DNA from: Dermatophagoides farinae
Taxonomy: Eukaryota; Arthropoda; Arachnida; Sarcoptiformes; Pyroglyphidae
Assembly: GCF_024713945.1 (NCBI RefSeq)
Contig: NC_134683.1
Coordinates: 4,093,501 to 4,157,500 of the forward strand
Direction of reading: 5' to 3'
DNA: 64,000 nt
The notes under the pieces are model-generated. The model was not told the DNA's origin. It worked only from the letters and a program-made list of their open reading frames with translations, and did no database searches. Below, in pieces: positions 36,405 to 49,602 of the stretch (within the stretch, counting starts at the first letter, position 1; each line of letters opens with the position of its first letter). Both the position numbers and the translations under genes were made by a program.

Positions 36405-39400
36405 AATTCGGATAAAAATATTCGACAACGACAACAACAACAACAACGATGATGATGATGATGATGAATCCAATTCAATCGAATGAATGAATGAATTGTA
36501 AGCGGTTTTTCTTTATTATTTTGATTATTTCATCATCTTATTCTATTCGATTTGATACAAATGTTGTTTTTATTTTTCTCCCGTTTCTATCACTATCTCT
36601 AGGGTTCCAGAATTGTCATCATCATCATCATCATCATCATTAAAGTTAATTTGGTTTTTTTTCTTTGGTTCAAAGTAGGTAGTTCATTGAATGTCGTGAA
36701 TGTTTATTATTAATTCGTTTGTTTTATTTATTATAGTTGATTCAATGAGGAAATGAACTAACAAAAAAAAACAAATTTACTTTTGCAGGTTTTTTTTATT
36801 GATAATGATGAAATATAAGATGATGAATACAGTGAATACAGTGGTCATCCATTCTGAATATTCTGATTCGATTTGTTGTTCGAAATGAAATAATCAATAT
36901 ATACGATTTTGACAACATTGTGTGTGTGTCATCGAATGGAAATTGAATAAAATAAGAATTTTCAATAAGAACCTGAATCAATTGAAAATTCCTTATATTC
37001 TCAGTTCAATAACGATGATGATGATGATGGATATGTCACACATTTGCAACAATAACAACAACAGAGACAACAAAAACATGAATGGATCAGAATGATGATG
37101 ATGATGTAAAAGGTCCATTCGTGAATAATAATAAAGCTGCTGCTGTTGTTGTTGTTGGAAAAAAAATTCAAATCAAATTCAAAAAAGAAATTTTGAAACA
37201 TCTGAGAGAAAAAAAGACAGAAAAAGAATTTGGCTTTTTGAAACTAACCAAACGAATTTTGTTTCATCTCGTTTCTCAATGTATGCAATCTGGTACCCAA
37301 TTGATAAGACGAGAACGAACGCCAAAAAAAAAAAAAAAATCCAAACACAACATTCAATCAAAATCAAATTCGAACGTTTCATTTTTTTTTCTTGGTATTT
37401 CGTTCGAAAACATCTTTGAAAGAAAATGAAAATTGTGATATTCCACACGAGATATCAATAACAACAACAACAACAATAACAGCAGCAGCAGCAGAATATA
37501 TTTTTTTGGGCAATAAATAAATTCAAAAAAAAAAAAAAAAAAAATATTCTCGATCCACCTGAGCCTTGAGAGAGGGAAAGAGACAGAGTAATGAATCTTG
37601 TCTTGAAACACACACACACAGAATTTTTCGTTGTAAAAGAATGTACATCATTTTTTTCTCTTCTCTCGTTTTTTTTTGATCGAATATCTCATTATTCTTT
37701 TTTTTTCTTTTGCTTGTTTTTTTGGAAATCAATAATTTTTTTTTTGTCTTCGATCGAATATTACCATCATATACATCATCATCATCAGCAAATTGTTAGT
37801 GATCATCATCATCATCATGAACGTAATTAATCGATGAAAGCCATAATGAATTGGAAAAAAAACAATGAATTTCTTCGTTGATGGAAATGATCCATTTCTT
37901 TAGTTTCTTTTTCTAGATATATCCAGAAATGATTAATTATTTGTTTATCTTGGTTCTGTTTCTTCTTCTTCTTTTTCTTCGTTGTTCGGATGTGTGCAAT
38001 CATTTTTTGTTCAATGCTCCATGTCTTAGACAAACGAATAATAAAACGATTTATGGCCAGAATTCATTTTTTTTCTCACTATAATCAAACAAAACGAGAA
38101 AAAATAGGAAAAATTAAATTATCGAGATTCATATAAAGATTTATTTCATCTTTTTCCATAATAACCTCTCGTCGTTTTTTTTTCGTTGGTCTGGTGAGCA
38201 ATTTATTTTTTTCTTCTTCATTCACCCCATGAATAACTATGTGAAAATTTTCACACACACACACACACATTTCTTTCTGTTCAAATTCAATTTGTTTTTA
38301 TGTGAAATGATGACATTTTAAAATGATGATGATGATGATCTTGGGTTCAAAAGGTTTTGGTTTGTAATTGGGAAAAATTTTCAATTTTTTTTTCAAAAAC
38401 AACAACAATCATCAACAATCATCAAATGTCGATTTGTATAAAATGTTCGAATTTGGATTCGAATTGCACATGCGTTGATATTCAGTGATATGATGATTGA
38501 TGGAATAGAAAAAAAAATATACTGCTGCTGTTCTAAATTGCTTAATTTATTCGGGAAACTTAATTTCGGTTTTTTTTTTATTTTCGATTTCGGTTGGTTA
38601 TATTTGAATTGAAAACTTGTATGTAATATGCACACACACACACAAACACACACGGAGAGAGAGAGAGAGAGACAAACACAAGAGAATTGGCCAAAAATAA
38701 TCAGAATATAGCAAGATGAACGACGAGAAACTTTTCTTTTCTTTTCTTTTCTTGCTCACTTTCGTTCGTTTTATTTATTTTCCGGTTTCCGGTATTCATT
38801 TTCGTTTAGTTTTTATTATTATTATTATCATAATAATCAAACAAACATTTTATTCATTTCATTCATTTCACATTTGATAAGAATGATGATGATGATGAAT
38901 TGTAAATGTTCATTGCATTTTTAAAAACTGTTGTATTGGATTGTTGGTTTATAAACGACCAGAAATAAATAAATAAATAAGCAATAAAGATTGAAGAAAA
39001 GTTTTTTTTTGTTTCTATCCGGTTCCGGTATTTGCCAAACAGTTTTCTTTTCTTCTTTTTTTTTTGTCATTTAAATTCATTCATTATGACTGGGCGAAAA
39101 AAAAATAACAAATATCAATAACATTGATGATGATGATGATGATGATTGAAACATGATCTGAATAAATATAATCATTCGATTCTATTTCCACCATATTTGG
39201 TATAGAATGACCGAAATAGAATCGAATTTGAATGATTCGAATCTTTCTCTATATGTCTGTGTGTGTTTTATGTTGGTTGATTATTCGTAGTTGTTGTCGT
39301 TGTCGTGGTCGTTTTTTTCCCTGGTAATGATAATCATGTGTTGTATACCAATATTTGATTGATTGATTCCCATGATGATAATCAATTGATGATTTGCGAT

Positions 39401-42400
39401 TGTGGTGATGATGATGATGATGGTAAATATCTTTGATCAGAAAAAAAAAGTTTTTTCCATTGTGTCTGTCCAATATAATCTCTCATCAATCACCACGAAT
39501 CAACACCATATTCACTGGTCTCAACTATCTATATATCGGGATTTATTTTCTACACAATACAGAATTTACAGAATTTGTGAATTTTTACAAAAGTGAAAAT
39601 AAAAATCTGGCTAAAGCTTTTTTTTCTGTGTGTTCGATCTATCCAACAATGGACAACCAGATATATATGTTGGCCAATCCAGAATTTCATTGATAATAAA
39701 TGTGAGTGACCAGGAAAAAATATTTTTAGGCGTTGGTGTATCGACAAAAACGAATAATAATAATAGTCGTGACCACCAGTGTAAAAGAAAGAAAAAACCG
39801 ACCCAGAAAACCATTATATCGACAAACTATATATACGACAACAGCAACAACAACAACAACAACAACAAATAGCCAAATCATTATCAACGACAAACAAACA
39901 AAACAATCTTGTTTTCTTGTGTATCCATTGATCGAATATTTTGTAAGTGAAAGAGAGAAAGAAATTCTTTCAGATCATCATCATCATCATCATAAACTGG
40001 TAATCCATTTTATGTATATTCCAAGTCGATACAACAACAACAATATGGTGTTCAATATGGACAAAACTGGGTGGAAAATATTCTGGGGAAATTCATCATC
40101 ATCATCATCATCATCATCGTAATAAAATGTGGAACACTACTACCCCTACATCATTGGAATTCTATATTCTACCATTGTTCATTGTGCTATTATTTTGTTG
40201 TGAAAATTACCCCAATGATAATCAACCTTAATGAACAACCATTAATACAAGACAAAATTTCAGTCTGTGTTGCATTTTTATTATACAATACACGACATCT
40301 ATGAATGTCTCACTTGTCATTGATAATCACATAAATTATTATTATTATTATATGGTATTATATCACAGCCATGATGATGATGATTTGAGATTCACGAAAT
40401 ATGGAATCTGCCGAAAAAAAAACAACTGAAACCAATGGAATACGTGTGTTTGTGAATGAATGTCATCACATTTCATTTTCATTTTTGTTGTTGTTGTTGT
40501 TAATGCAATGAAAGAGATCATTTATTTTCATTGTCTGTATGTGTACAACAATCAAGAAGAAAAAAAAAGAGATGATCCACAATTGGAACATTTTTTTTAC
40601 TACTGCTAGTGGTGGTGGCGGTGGTAAGCTATTTTTATCGTTTTTTTTTGTCGTCATTTGAACGATTATTTTTTTTTGTGTGTGTGTATGTCTATAAACG
40701 ATCATCATGGCCTAATAATAATGACAATGATAATAGAATTTGAGGATTTTATTTGATCACCACCATCATCATCATCATCATCAGGGTCATCATTGGCCAT
40801 CAAATGAAATTCAACACTGCCAGTTTATTTATTTATTTTTTTTTCGTAACCAGAATTTTAAAAACAAAAAAAGAAAAAATTCTTGATTCATCATCAAATG
40901 AAATGAAATATGAATGTTCATCATAAAATCTCAAAACAAAATGACCACCACCACCACCACCACAATACCAGACAACCACGACCACGACCACCACCACCAC
41001 AACACCAGACATTATTATTGGTCAATTTTCAATATGCATATATGAATTATAATGGTATATGTGTATTGCTGCAATTGTCATTGTCATCATCATGATCCAA
41101 TGCATATTGTATATGTATAAACACAGAAAGATAAAATATTCGAAACAAGAACAACAACAACAACAACAACAACAACCAGAAAAAAACCGAAAAACGACAT
41201 TACATATTACATACCATCATGATTTTCATATGGTCAAAATAAAGAACAACAACAACAATAACAACAACTGAAAAAAAAATGAAATAACAATCAAGTTAAT
41301 CGAATTCGATTATCTAAATTAAATCTCCATATATCTATTCGTCATTGGCCTGATTCTTTTATGCATTTATAGTCGTGTTCTTTTTATATATATTCGTGGT
41401 GGCGCCCAAAATGATTGTTGTCGTTGTTGAAAATGTATGTTTGATCCATGATAATGATTCGTTTGATGATGATGATGATGGTGGTGGTGGTTTTGTTCCA
41501 GAAGAAAAAAAAAACAAAACTACATCGAATATAAAAAAGAGAATCATGATAAGATAACCAAAATGAATCATTGGAATAGAAATAGACAAGATTTGATTAT
41601 TATATTCCAGAATGATTTTGATATCAACAACAACAACAACAACAACAGGCACTGACATTGCCTGTTTTTTTTTTCTATTCTCAATCGACCAGTCAAAGTG
41701 AACAACGACGACGACGACTACGACCAAGATAGACCAACAAGAAAACAAATTGTCAATTGTCATCATCATCATCATCGTTGTAGTTTTTTTGGGTTTTTTT
41801 TTGTCTGGCTAAATTCAATGCGATTGCATGCATGCAATTATCTATTTTAGATTCGAAAACTGAAAACAACAACAACAACAACAACGACAACATGAACGAT
41901 AATAATGAAAAAACATTTGGATCATTGGAACTAATTTTGGGTTTTTCTTTCTTTTTTTTTTGTTGTTGTTGTTACTGCTGCTGTGGTCATTTTAATATCA
42001 TGGCCGAAACATTACCACGGTATTTTTTTGGTTTCATCGACCCAAATTGTCTATCCACTGTGTCCAGTGTCCATCATGTAATTTTTTTTTTTTGGCAGGC
42101 AATAGAACAATGAAATGAACACGGTAAACGGTGTGTAGGGGAAAAAAAAGAAGAAAATTCGTAAGAATAAAATTATTGCCGTTAATGGTTTGTTTTTTTT
42201 TCGTTTTTTTTTGGTTTGTTTTTTTTGTGTCTGTAATGTAGATTGGATCAATCAATGGGCGTAGTAATCATCATCATCATCATCATCAATGACAACCTAG
42301 CCAACAACAACAACAACAAATAAAATTGAATTTATGGAGAATGTGGATCCAAAAATGAAAATTGAAACTTGGTTCCACATTGCCATCATCATCGTGTTTT

Positions 42401-43416
42401 TTTTTATATATATCGTCATTTCATTATCATTTTCAATTGTCGTTTTTTGATAATGATGATGATGATGATCGTTTTTTTTCCTCTTCTCGCAATGCGGATA
42501 AATTGAATTTATTTTCAATTTTTTTTTTTATTTCAAGAGAATTTAACCAAACCAAACAAAAACAAACAAGAAAAAAAGGTCAATCATAAAGGTGTGTGTG
42601 TGTGCGTGAATAGAATTTTGAATGAGAAAAAATGATAATAATTCTTGAACACGTTATTGATGAATGGTAAGAAAAACAAAAAAAAACCATAAATGACAAT
42701 CTCTCTCTCTCCATTCATAAATATCGTTATCTTATCATCATCATGATCATGATAATGATAATAGCCATGATCATTATCATTATGTTGATGATCATGGCCA
42801 TTATCATTATAAGCATCATTTGTTTGGCTAATTTATTTTCTTCCTGGCTAGATACAATGAATAATTTTCATTTTTTTTTCAAATTTCAAAAATTTTTTTT
42901 ATGGCCATCGATTGGTGGTGGTGGTTTCCAACATATTTGGAATCCTATCTGTCTCTCTGTCTCTGTGTGCGTATTCCACCTTGTTGGACAATTTTTTTTT
43001 TGTTCAATTCAAAGGAAAAAAAATTCAATTCAATTCAATTTGAAAATCGTTATCAAATGGACCATTTAATAATGGCCACCATACTTTACATTCAATTGGA
43101 AAAAAGAAGAAAATTTATTTCTCGAAATCTTTCTTGTCCAGATAGATAGATGTGTGTGTGTGTGTGTGGTGAGGTCATTTTACACCCGTGGGGACATTTA
43201 TTATTTTCTAAATTCACATTTTCATGTTTTTTTTATTCTTCTTACTTCTGGTTTCTTTTTCTTTTTTTTTTGGTGAAATGAAATGAACATTTTTTATTTT
43301 AAATCTTTTTTTTTTGAAAAAAAACGAAAGACGAATTTCGCAATTGGCATCATCATTGGACAGAGAGAGAGAGAAAGTGAGAAAGAGAAACGGAGCGAGA
43401 ATGTCACCATACACAC

Positions 43417-43453
43417 AAAACGACGATCCATAATAATTATGGATCGTCGTTTT
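43417..43453. repeat. Near-perfect inverted repeat, 18-bp arms with a 1-base centre
   Basis: Left arm AAAACGACGATCCATAAT (43417-43434), centre A, right arm its exact reverse complement (43436-43453). It is nested between a GAGAGA run (43362-43375) and a CTCTCT run (43463-43480), which could also pair. Could be a cruciform-forming sequence or the remnant of a mobile element. Confidence 0.6.
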
Positions 43454-45767
43454 TCATATTTTCTCTCTCTCTCTCTCTCCGCTGGAGAAAATGTTATTAT
43501 TACGGTCAATAAAATTTTCTGAATGATAATCGAAAAATCTGTGATCGTTTGGCCGTTTGTAAATGAGAACAGAGAGAGAGAAAAAAAATTCCAATCCAAC
43601 CAAACAATACTCAATACTCTTATGGTTCGGGTGTTTGTAATTTCGGAAACGGTAATTTTTCACCCATTTTTATTTTTACCCACAAATCTCTCTATTTTTT
43701 TTTGTTGTCCAATTGAATTCTGTTTTTTCTGTTTTTTTTTGAATCAAATTTTTTTTCAACTATTCACTAGAATATACAATAGCCTGTTGTTATTCTTTTG
43801 TGTGTGTGTGTGTGTGCGTTCCAATTGGAACAGCAGCAGCAGCAACAACAACAATAACAACAAACGGCAAAACAAATTGCGAAAAATTATCATTATAAAA
43901 TGACAAAACACATGATTAATATATAGTGGGCAATTTATAATTTTTTTTTGTGTGTGTGTACGAAAAATGAAAATGAAACGTTGAAAACGTTATTTCGGTG
44001 TTTCGAAACACCCAAAAAAAAAAAAAATCTGATCATCATCATTTCACACATGGTTGTGAAAATCGTTTTTTTATCATAACCAATTTTTTTTATCATTGAA
44101 GAATCACACACAGAATAATTTTACAATTTGAAAATTCAGTTTTTTTTTGTATTCTCATTATTATCATCACATCATATATATGGATCATCATTATGAAAAT
44201 GTTGACTTGTTGTTGTTGTTGTTGTGGTTGTTGGTTGTTATTTTTCCATTTGATTCTGATTCTGTATCATAATCATATTGCTTATTTAATGGCCATGATG
44301 ATAATAATTTGATTTTAGAACCATTTAATATAGATAAACAAAAAAAGATTAGCCATCACACACACACAAAAAAAACACCAACACAGATATCGGAAATTCT
44401 TGAAATATTCTGGTCACATACAGACATATGAATAGATATTGCCGGTGATAGAATTTGAATTTGAATTTCATCATTCATGAATTCTCTTTGAAAATTCTAT
44501 TTTTATTTTTGGGAAAATTCTCATGAACAAACATGGTCATTTTGCATATATTTGCATAATTATATAATTAATATTAATCCTTTCTTTGTGTGTTAGGGAA
44601 CAATTAATGAAAAAAAAATCTAGGTCATCAAGTGTGTTAGATGGTGACCTTTTTTTTCTCTATGATGATCATTCATTACATATACGTATATATCACACAC
44701 ACACACACACACTCACTCTTGCTGATTTTTTTTTCTTTCAATACAATCGATATTCATGCAGTATTTTATCATATCTTCACACACACACACACACACCTGC
44801 TTTTTTTTGTATGCACAGAATTTAGGATCTCGTGACAGCGAACAAATTGCCATTCATTCATTCATTCATTGAATGTCTAGATTTTTTTTTTGTTTTTTTT
44901 TCTCCCCTTTTATATCATGACAATTTTGGTCAATTTATAATAATCGCCCATTGTATTAAATGTCGTGAATTATGAATTGTATACGCACACACGTATATAC
45001 GCCCAAAACTGGAAAAAAAATGAAAAAAAAATTACCTGAAAATTCATAATTTCAAATTATGAATAAACTGATGGCGCAATGATCGATCGATCAATGGATC
45101 GATGAATGAAATGCCAAGTGGATAAAAAAAAACCTTTGTCATGGACCTTTGTATGTGATCAGCATGGTGGTATGGTCACCACAATTATCATTCAGACACC
45201 TATTCTATTTGATATGGAATTTTTGACTTTGTTTGCCCTTCTATTCTAATTCCGGATAATTTGATTTTATTCGTTCAAATCTTAGCCAGAATTGGCTGAC
45301 TGCTGTTTTTTTTCATTATTATTTAATATTCTGTATGTGGATTATTCTGTACGTTTTAGTTTCATCGATTCATTTGGGAGATATACTCTTTTTTTTATAT
45401 TCACAACCATTCAATGTGTGTGTGTGTGTGTGTACGTGTCAATAGAATACAAATTCAATCGAAACAAAGAATCAAATAAAAAAAAAAATTGATTCGAACA
45501 AATTCCCAAATGATGATTCTCATCGTTTTTTTTTTTTGGTTGTTGTTGTTGCAAGACAAATTTTTCCAATATAGACAATACCCAACAATATGCATTATGG
45601 ATTCTGGATCAAAAAACCAGAATTTATAATGCATACAATAATCAAAAAAGCTAAAGGCAAAAAAAATCATTCATCCATATCAATAATTACGATGATGATG
45701 ATGATGTTGATGATGATTCGTTTGAATTCATTTAATTCATTCACTTCAGTTTGATGGTTCCATATCA

Positions 45768-46322
45768 ATGAAATCAACCATCGTTCCATCAAGTTTTTTT
45801 GTTGTTGTTGTTGTTGAAAAACAATTAGTTAATTATTATTTAATATTAACCCGAAAAACCAAAAGAGAGGGAAATTCTCTCGGGTTTTTTCTTTTTACTT
45901 TTCAGTTGAATTTTATATGCGGAATTGTCGCATTATGCGATTCTTGTTGGGGTTTATCGAACCCCTTTTATGACTTGCCCAGGCTATTACGGATGAATGC
46001 ACATGTTATGTGTTTTATACAGGCGCCCGGCGCCATATACATGGCCAACCATTTCATTATTATTTCAGTATTGTTTTTCATTCTTTCGGGAATTAGATCT
46101 AGACAATGTTTTTTTGTTTCTATTGTTCGGGTTACAGAGAAAATTAAAGTCATTACATATGTGGGTGGTTCATCACCACCACCACCACCGCAACCACAAC
46201 CACCGCAAAACAAAACATTCGACCATATCATTGTTATGGACAACAACAATAACTGGCAAAAAAAATTCTTGACAAGAAAAATGATAATCATCGTCGTCAT
46301 CATCATCATCAATGATGAATAG
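45768..46322 (+). CDS. Doubtful 184-codon ORF over a hairpin-rich, GC-richer island
   Basis: The longest reading frame in the 16.7 kb gap. Its middle (about 45905-46150) is free of simple repeats and encodes ordinary-looking residues (CGIVALCDSCWGLSNPFYDL, then a hydrophobic NHFIIISVLFFILSGI). A TTTTTACTTTTCAG stretch at about 45891-45904 could be a splice acceptor. The opposite strand is also open over 45968-46312, and no family is recognised on either strand. The same DNA is packed with small hairpins, so a non-coding structured element is an equal possibility. Confidence 0.2.
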   Translation: MKSTIVPSSFFVVVVVEKQLVNYYLILTRKTKREGNSLGFFLFTFQLNFICGIVALCDSCWGLSNPFYDLPRLLRMNAHVMCFIQAPGAIYMANHFIIISVLFFILSGIRSRQCFFVSIVRVTEKIKVITYVGGSSPPPPPQPQPPQNKTFDHIIVMDNNNNWQKKFLTRKMIIIVVIIIINDE

Positions 46323-47571
46323 AACAGAGAGGAGTGGCCGGTTCGTTCGTTGGTTTAGTGGTCTCAAGAAACGGAAATTAAAACAGTTATTATTACATAA
46401 AAAATGTCATTTTGATGATCATGATGAGAATAAATTGGTGTTAACAACAACAGTACAGGATATATGATATGAGATAATGATGATAATAATAATCATAATT
46501 AGGTTTGTGATGATTATGAAATAATGGTGGTTACAACAACAACAACAACAACAAAAAAAAACCCTGCTGAAAAGAATTCGCGAATGTTTTGCATTTGTCA
46601 TTTACCATTGTCAAGTGAATATAGCCTATAGAAGTTGTTAATATAGACTCGTTTTTTTTCATTCGAACACTAACGAATCGAATGATTATTCTGTGTTATT
46701 AGTGTTTTTGAATGATAATTAACAATAATCATCGATTATTATCATCAGTCAATATTCATGAAAATTTATTTGTATAAAAATATAGGTGGATAGTTCTGTG
46801 AGTAGAATTTTTTTTTTCTTTTTATCCACACACACACACACACATTCATCATCATTACCAATGATTTGGGCTTTTTTGTTTCGTTCAGTTCGAAATTAGT
46901 CGAAAAAAAACTTTTCGGAAATTTTTTTTCACATTTTGATTTTTTTTCCATTTTTGTTTCTCTCATCATCATCATCATCATGATATCGTCATTGTTGTGT
47001 GATTGTCAAATCACTGAATTTAGGTTATACAATTCCATCATCATCATCATCATCATTGAAATAATCATTGACTGTTATAATACACATACACATAGTATAT
47101 GAATTTGTCACACAATCACCATAGTGTGTTACACCCTATTTTTTTTATTCCCTAAATATTCTTTGCATATCAGATTTTCATGAATATTTTATTATTCTTT
47201 GAAAAAAAAATTCATTGTGTGTGTGTGTGTGTGTGTGTGTTCCACACATGGATCTATCTGTGTATATCATATATGGTCTGATTGTTTTGTTTTGGCTGTC
47301 TGAATGGATCATGTGTATTGGATCCAACCGTGAATCGTGTTGTTGTGATTCAGTGGATTTTTTTTTTCAATTTCAAAAATTTTTTTTTTATTATTTTGTC
47401 ATCCAAACTAAGATTTCATGTTGTCATTCCAAGATGATGATGGTCTGTCTCTTGGGAAGAGATTTTTATTTTTTGAAAAAAAAGAAAACGAAAAATTCAA
47501 TTTTTTTTCCCCCACTGACAACAATTCTTTTTCTATATTGCATTCGCGTTGACATTTCATCGTTGAAATTG

Positions 47572-47592
47572 GAGAGAGAGAGAGAGAGAGAG
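47572..47592. repeat. GA dinucleotide microsatellite
   Basis: About ten GA units in a row, a clear example of the many GA/CT tracts in the window; no gene attached. Confidence 0.9.
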
Positions 47593-48742
47593 AAAAATTT
47601 GAATTTCATATTTTATTACATGTCTACAACGACGACGACGATGATGATGTCAATTGTGAATTTGATTGGATGATGGACAAATTTATTTTCATAAATACAA
47701 ATGGGTAAGGAAATTTTTTCTGGCCATTTAAACTGCTAGGGGGTGGTGGTGGTGGTTGTGGTGTCGGTGGTAGCTGTAGTGGTTGATGATGATGATGATA
47801 GTCATTAAAATGTAATCAATAATAAAATGGAATGGGTGTAGGTGTGTCTAACTTAATCTATGGACAAAGAGCGAAAAAGGGCGTCTCTTTTTTTTAGATC
47901 AGTGATGATGGTGATCCAGATATATTTTTTTTTCATCTAGTGGTCCCAAAGATACCACCACCCAGAATGTAAAAAAAAAAAATTTTTTTTTCACTGAAAA
48001 AAATCGGGTAATAATATTAATTAAACATACACACACACAACATGCAAATTATAATTATGGTGGAAAAAAAAAGTCTCACGACGGCAAAACTGGGACGGAA
48101 GAAAATTTTTTTTTCATTTTACCTGGATCATATTGTAGGCGACCTGCTGAATGATCTGCTATGAATGATCATCATAAATATGGAAATCACGAATTGATTG
48201 TGAATCAAATTATTATTGTTGTCGTCGTGAATGACTTTTATTGATTACAAATTGAAAACTTTTTTTTTCTTTTTTTTTGTTGTTGAAAAAAAGTTTGAAA
48301 AATTATTATTCACACACCAAGTGAGTGAGTGAACGATAGAATCGATTGATTGTTATTATTGTTTTATTCAATGAAAAATCAAAGAGAAAAAAAAATTGGA
48401 AAATTTATCGATTGATAATTTTTTTTTCTGAATATGGATGATGATCATCATCATTCATATTCAATTATTCATGATAGTTGAATATTGTCGAATTTGAATT
48501 TTTCTTTTTTTTGTACAGCCTACGGGAATCAAATAAAAGCTAAAACAATTGGAAAAATGAAATTTTAATTTTATGAATTGGACCAAAAAAAAAATCGGCA
48601 AGAAAATTTTGGACAAATTATGAATATTCACATAGAGCTTCGGGCAAATTGATTCTGACTGATGATGATGATAATGTAATTCAATTTGTGAACAAAAAAA
48701 AAATTGGCGCTATTTATTTTTTAAAAAATTTGAAATTTGTAA

Positions 48743-48762
48743 AAGTGCTGCCATCTTTTGAT
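48743..48762 (-). promoter_or_regulatory. CTCF-like boundary element, copy B
   Basis: Plus-strand AAGTGCTGCCATCTTTTGAT, one base different from copy A. It lies 131-150 bp past the stop of the minus-strand ML-domain gene, at the edge of the 16.7 kb gene-free stretch. The flank after it (AATAAAC..TATA..TATAATTT..TCACC) resembles that of copy C, suggesting a slightly longer shared unit. Confidence 0.45.
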
Positions 48763-48892
48763 TGCGAAATAAACTTATATAGTTTATAATTTTTTTTTCA
48801 CCACAGCAAATGGTAATGTTTCTGGTTCTAATTATATTAATTATTTGAATTTGAATGAATGAATGAATTGAATTAATCGATTAATCAATCAA

Positions 48893-49602
48893 TCACTTAC
48901 CATCTAATAACATTATTGAATGTTGAAAACATGCTAAAAGACTATTATTGTTACCGGAATAGTATTGATTTTTGATGATAATTTCTTGATTATGTTTATT
49001 ATGCTAAATCGATACATAACAAAATGAGAATCAAAAAAATTAAAACAAAAAAAAAACAGACAAACAAACATACCATAATGGTAATATTATCCATACGAAG
49101 ACCATAACAAAAATGATATAAAACAGCAAAATTTGTTGGACAAATATCTTTGTTTGTTGTACAAAGATTATCGAATATAGCTAAACGATCATAATCATCA
49201 TCATCATTTGGTGGTATATGATCATGACGGCTTTTCATCGATATTTCCAACCGGATATGGTCAGTTTCTTGATTGGCAATCAGATCAACATGATAACGTA
49301 ATAATAATTTTTGATTTACCGAATGTTCATTATTAAATCTACAAATTTTATCATCATCACCGCAGCCATCCACCGATACGGTTTGTACTAGGGCTAATTA
49401 TTAAATTTTATTGTGAAATGATTGCACACCGGTACAAACAAAACAGACAAAAAAAATTCTACTCACCACCACTACAATCATGAAATTTTATTGAATTCAC
49501 CATCAATTGACCAAAATTATCGATAACCAGAATCAGAATAAATAAAAATACCAAGAATTTGTTGATGAATAAAACAAATGAATTTTTTTTATTGTTAAAC
49601 AT
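48893..49602 (-). CDS. Secreted ML-domain lipid-binding protein (NPC2 / group-2 mite allergen type)
   Basis: Three exons: 49602-49467, 49393-49074, 49003-48893; phases close, 188 aa. A signal peptide (FVLFINKFLVFLFILILVI) is followed by the ML-domain cysteine pattern: FHDCSG, VDGCGDDDKIC, DICPT and a late Cys in SLLACFQHSIML, resembling the GVLAC...A segment near the C-terminus of group-2 mite allergens. Expected to be a small beta-sandwich that binds a lipid in a hydrophobic pocket, secreted or in the gut lumen. The central region is longer than in a typical group-2 allergen, with an Asp-rich loop (PPNDDDDYDR). The ATG at 49602 is chosen because it begins the signal peptide. The last codons read GAT GGT AAG TGA, where GGTAAGTGA is also a good splice donor, so the 3' end could splice on. 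Confidence 0.75.

Larger units (their letters stand above)
32167..48892. other. 16.7 kb stretch with no convincing gene
   Basis: Microsatellites dominate: CAT/ATG, CAA/TTG, CA/TG, GA/CT and A/T runs. Most reading frames are made of repeat peptides. Items inside that stand out are given separately: a heat-shock-element-like palindrome at 36363-36404, an 18-bp-arm inverted repeat at 43417-43453, and a GC-richer hairpin cluster with a 184-codon ORF at 45768-46322. It could be intergenic, a giant intron, or contain small exons I cannot recognise. Confidence 0.5.

Noticed and set aside
45949-45965. GGGGTTTATCGAACCCC hairpin as a tRNA T-arm
   Set aside because: On the minus strand the loop does include TTCGATA, but the stem length is wrong and no acceptor, D or anticodon arm could be placed around it.
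45968-46312. Minus-strand 114-codon frame with Gly/Cys run
   Set aside because: Its start is made of repeat codons (ATG and CCACCA complements) and the rest matches no family; less plausible than the plus frame, which is itself doubtful.
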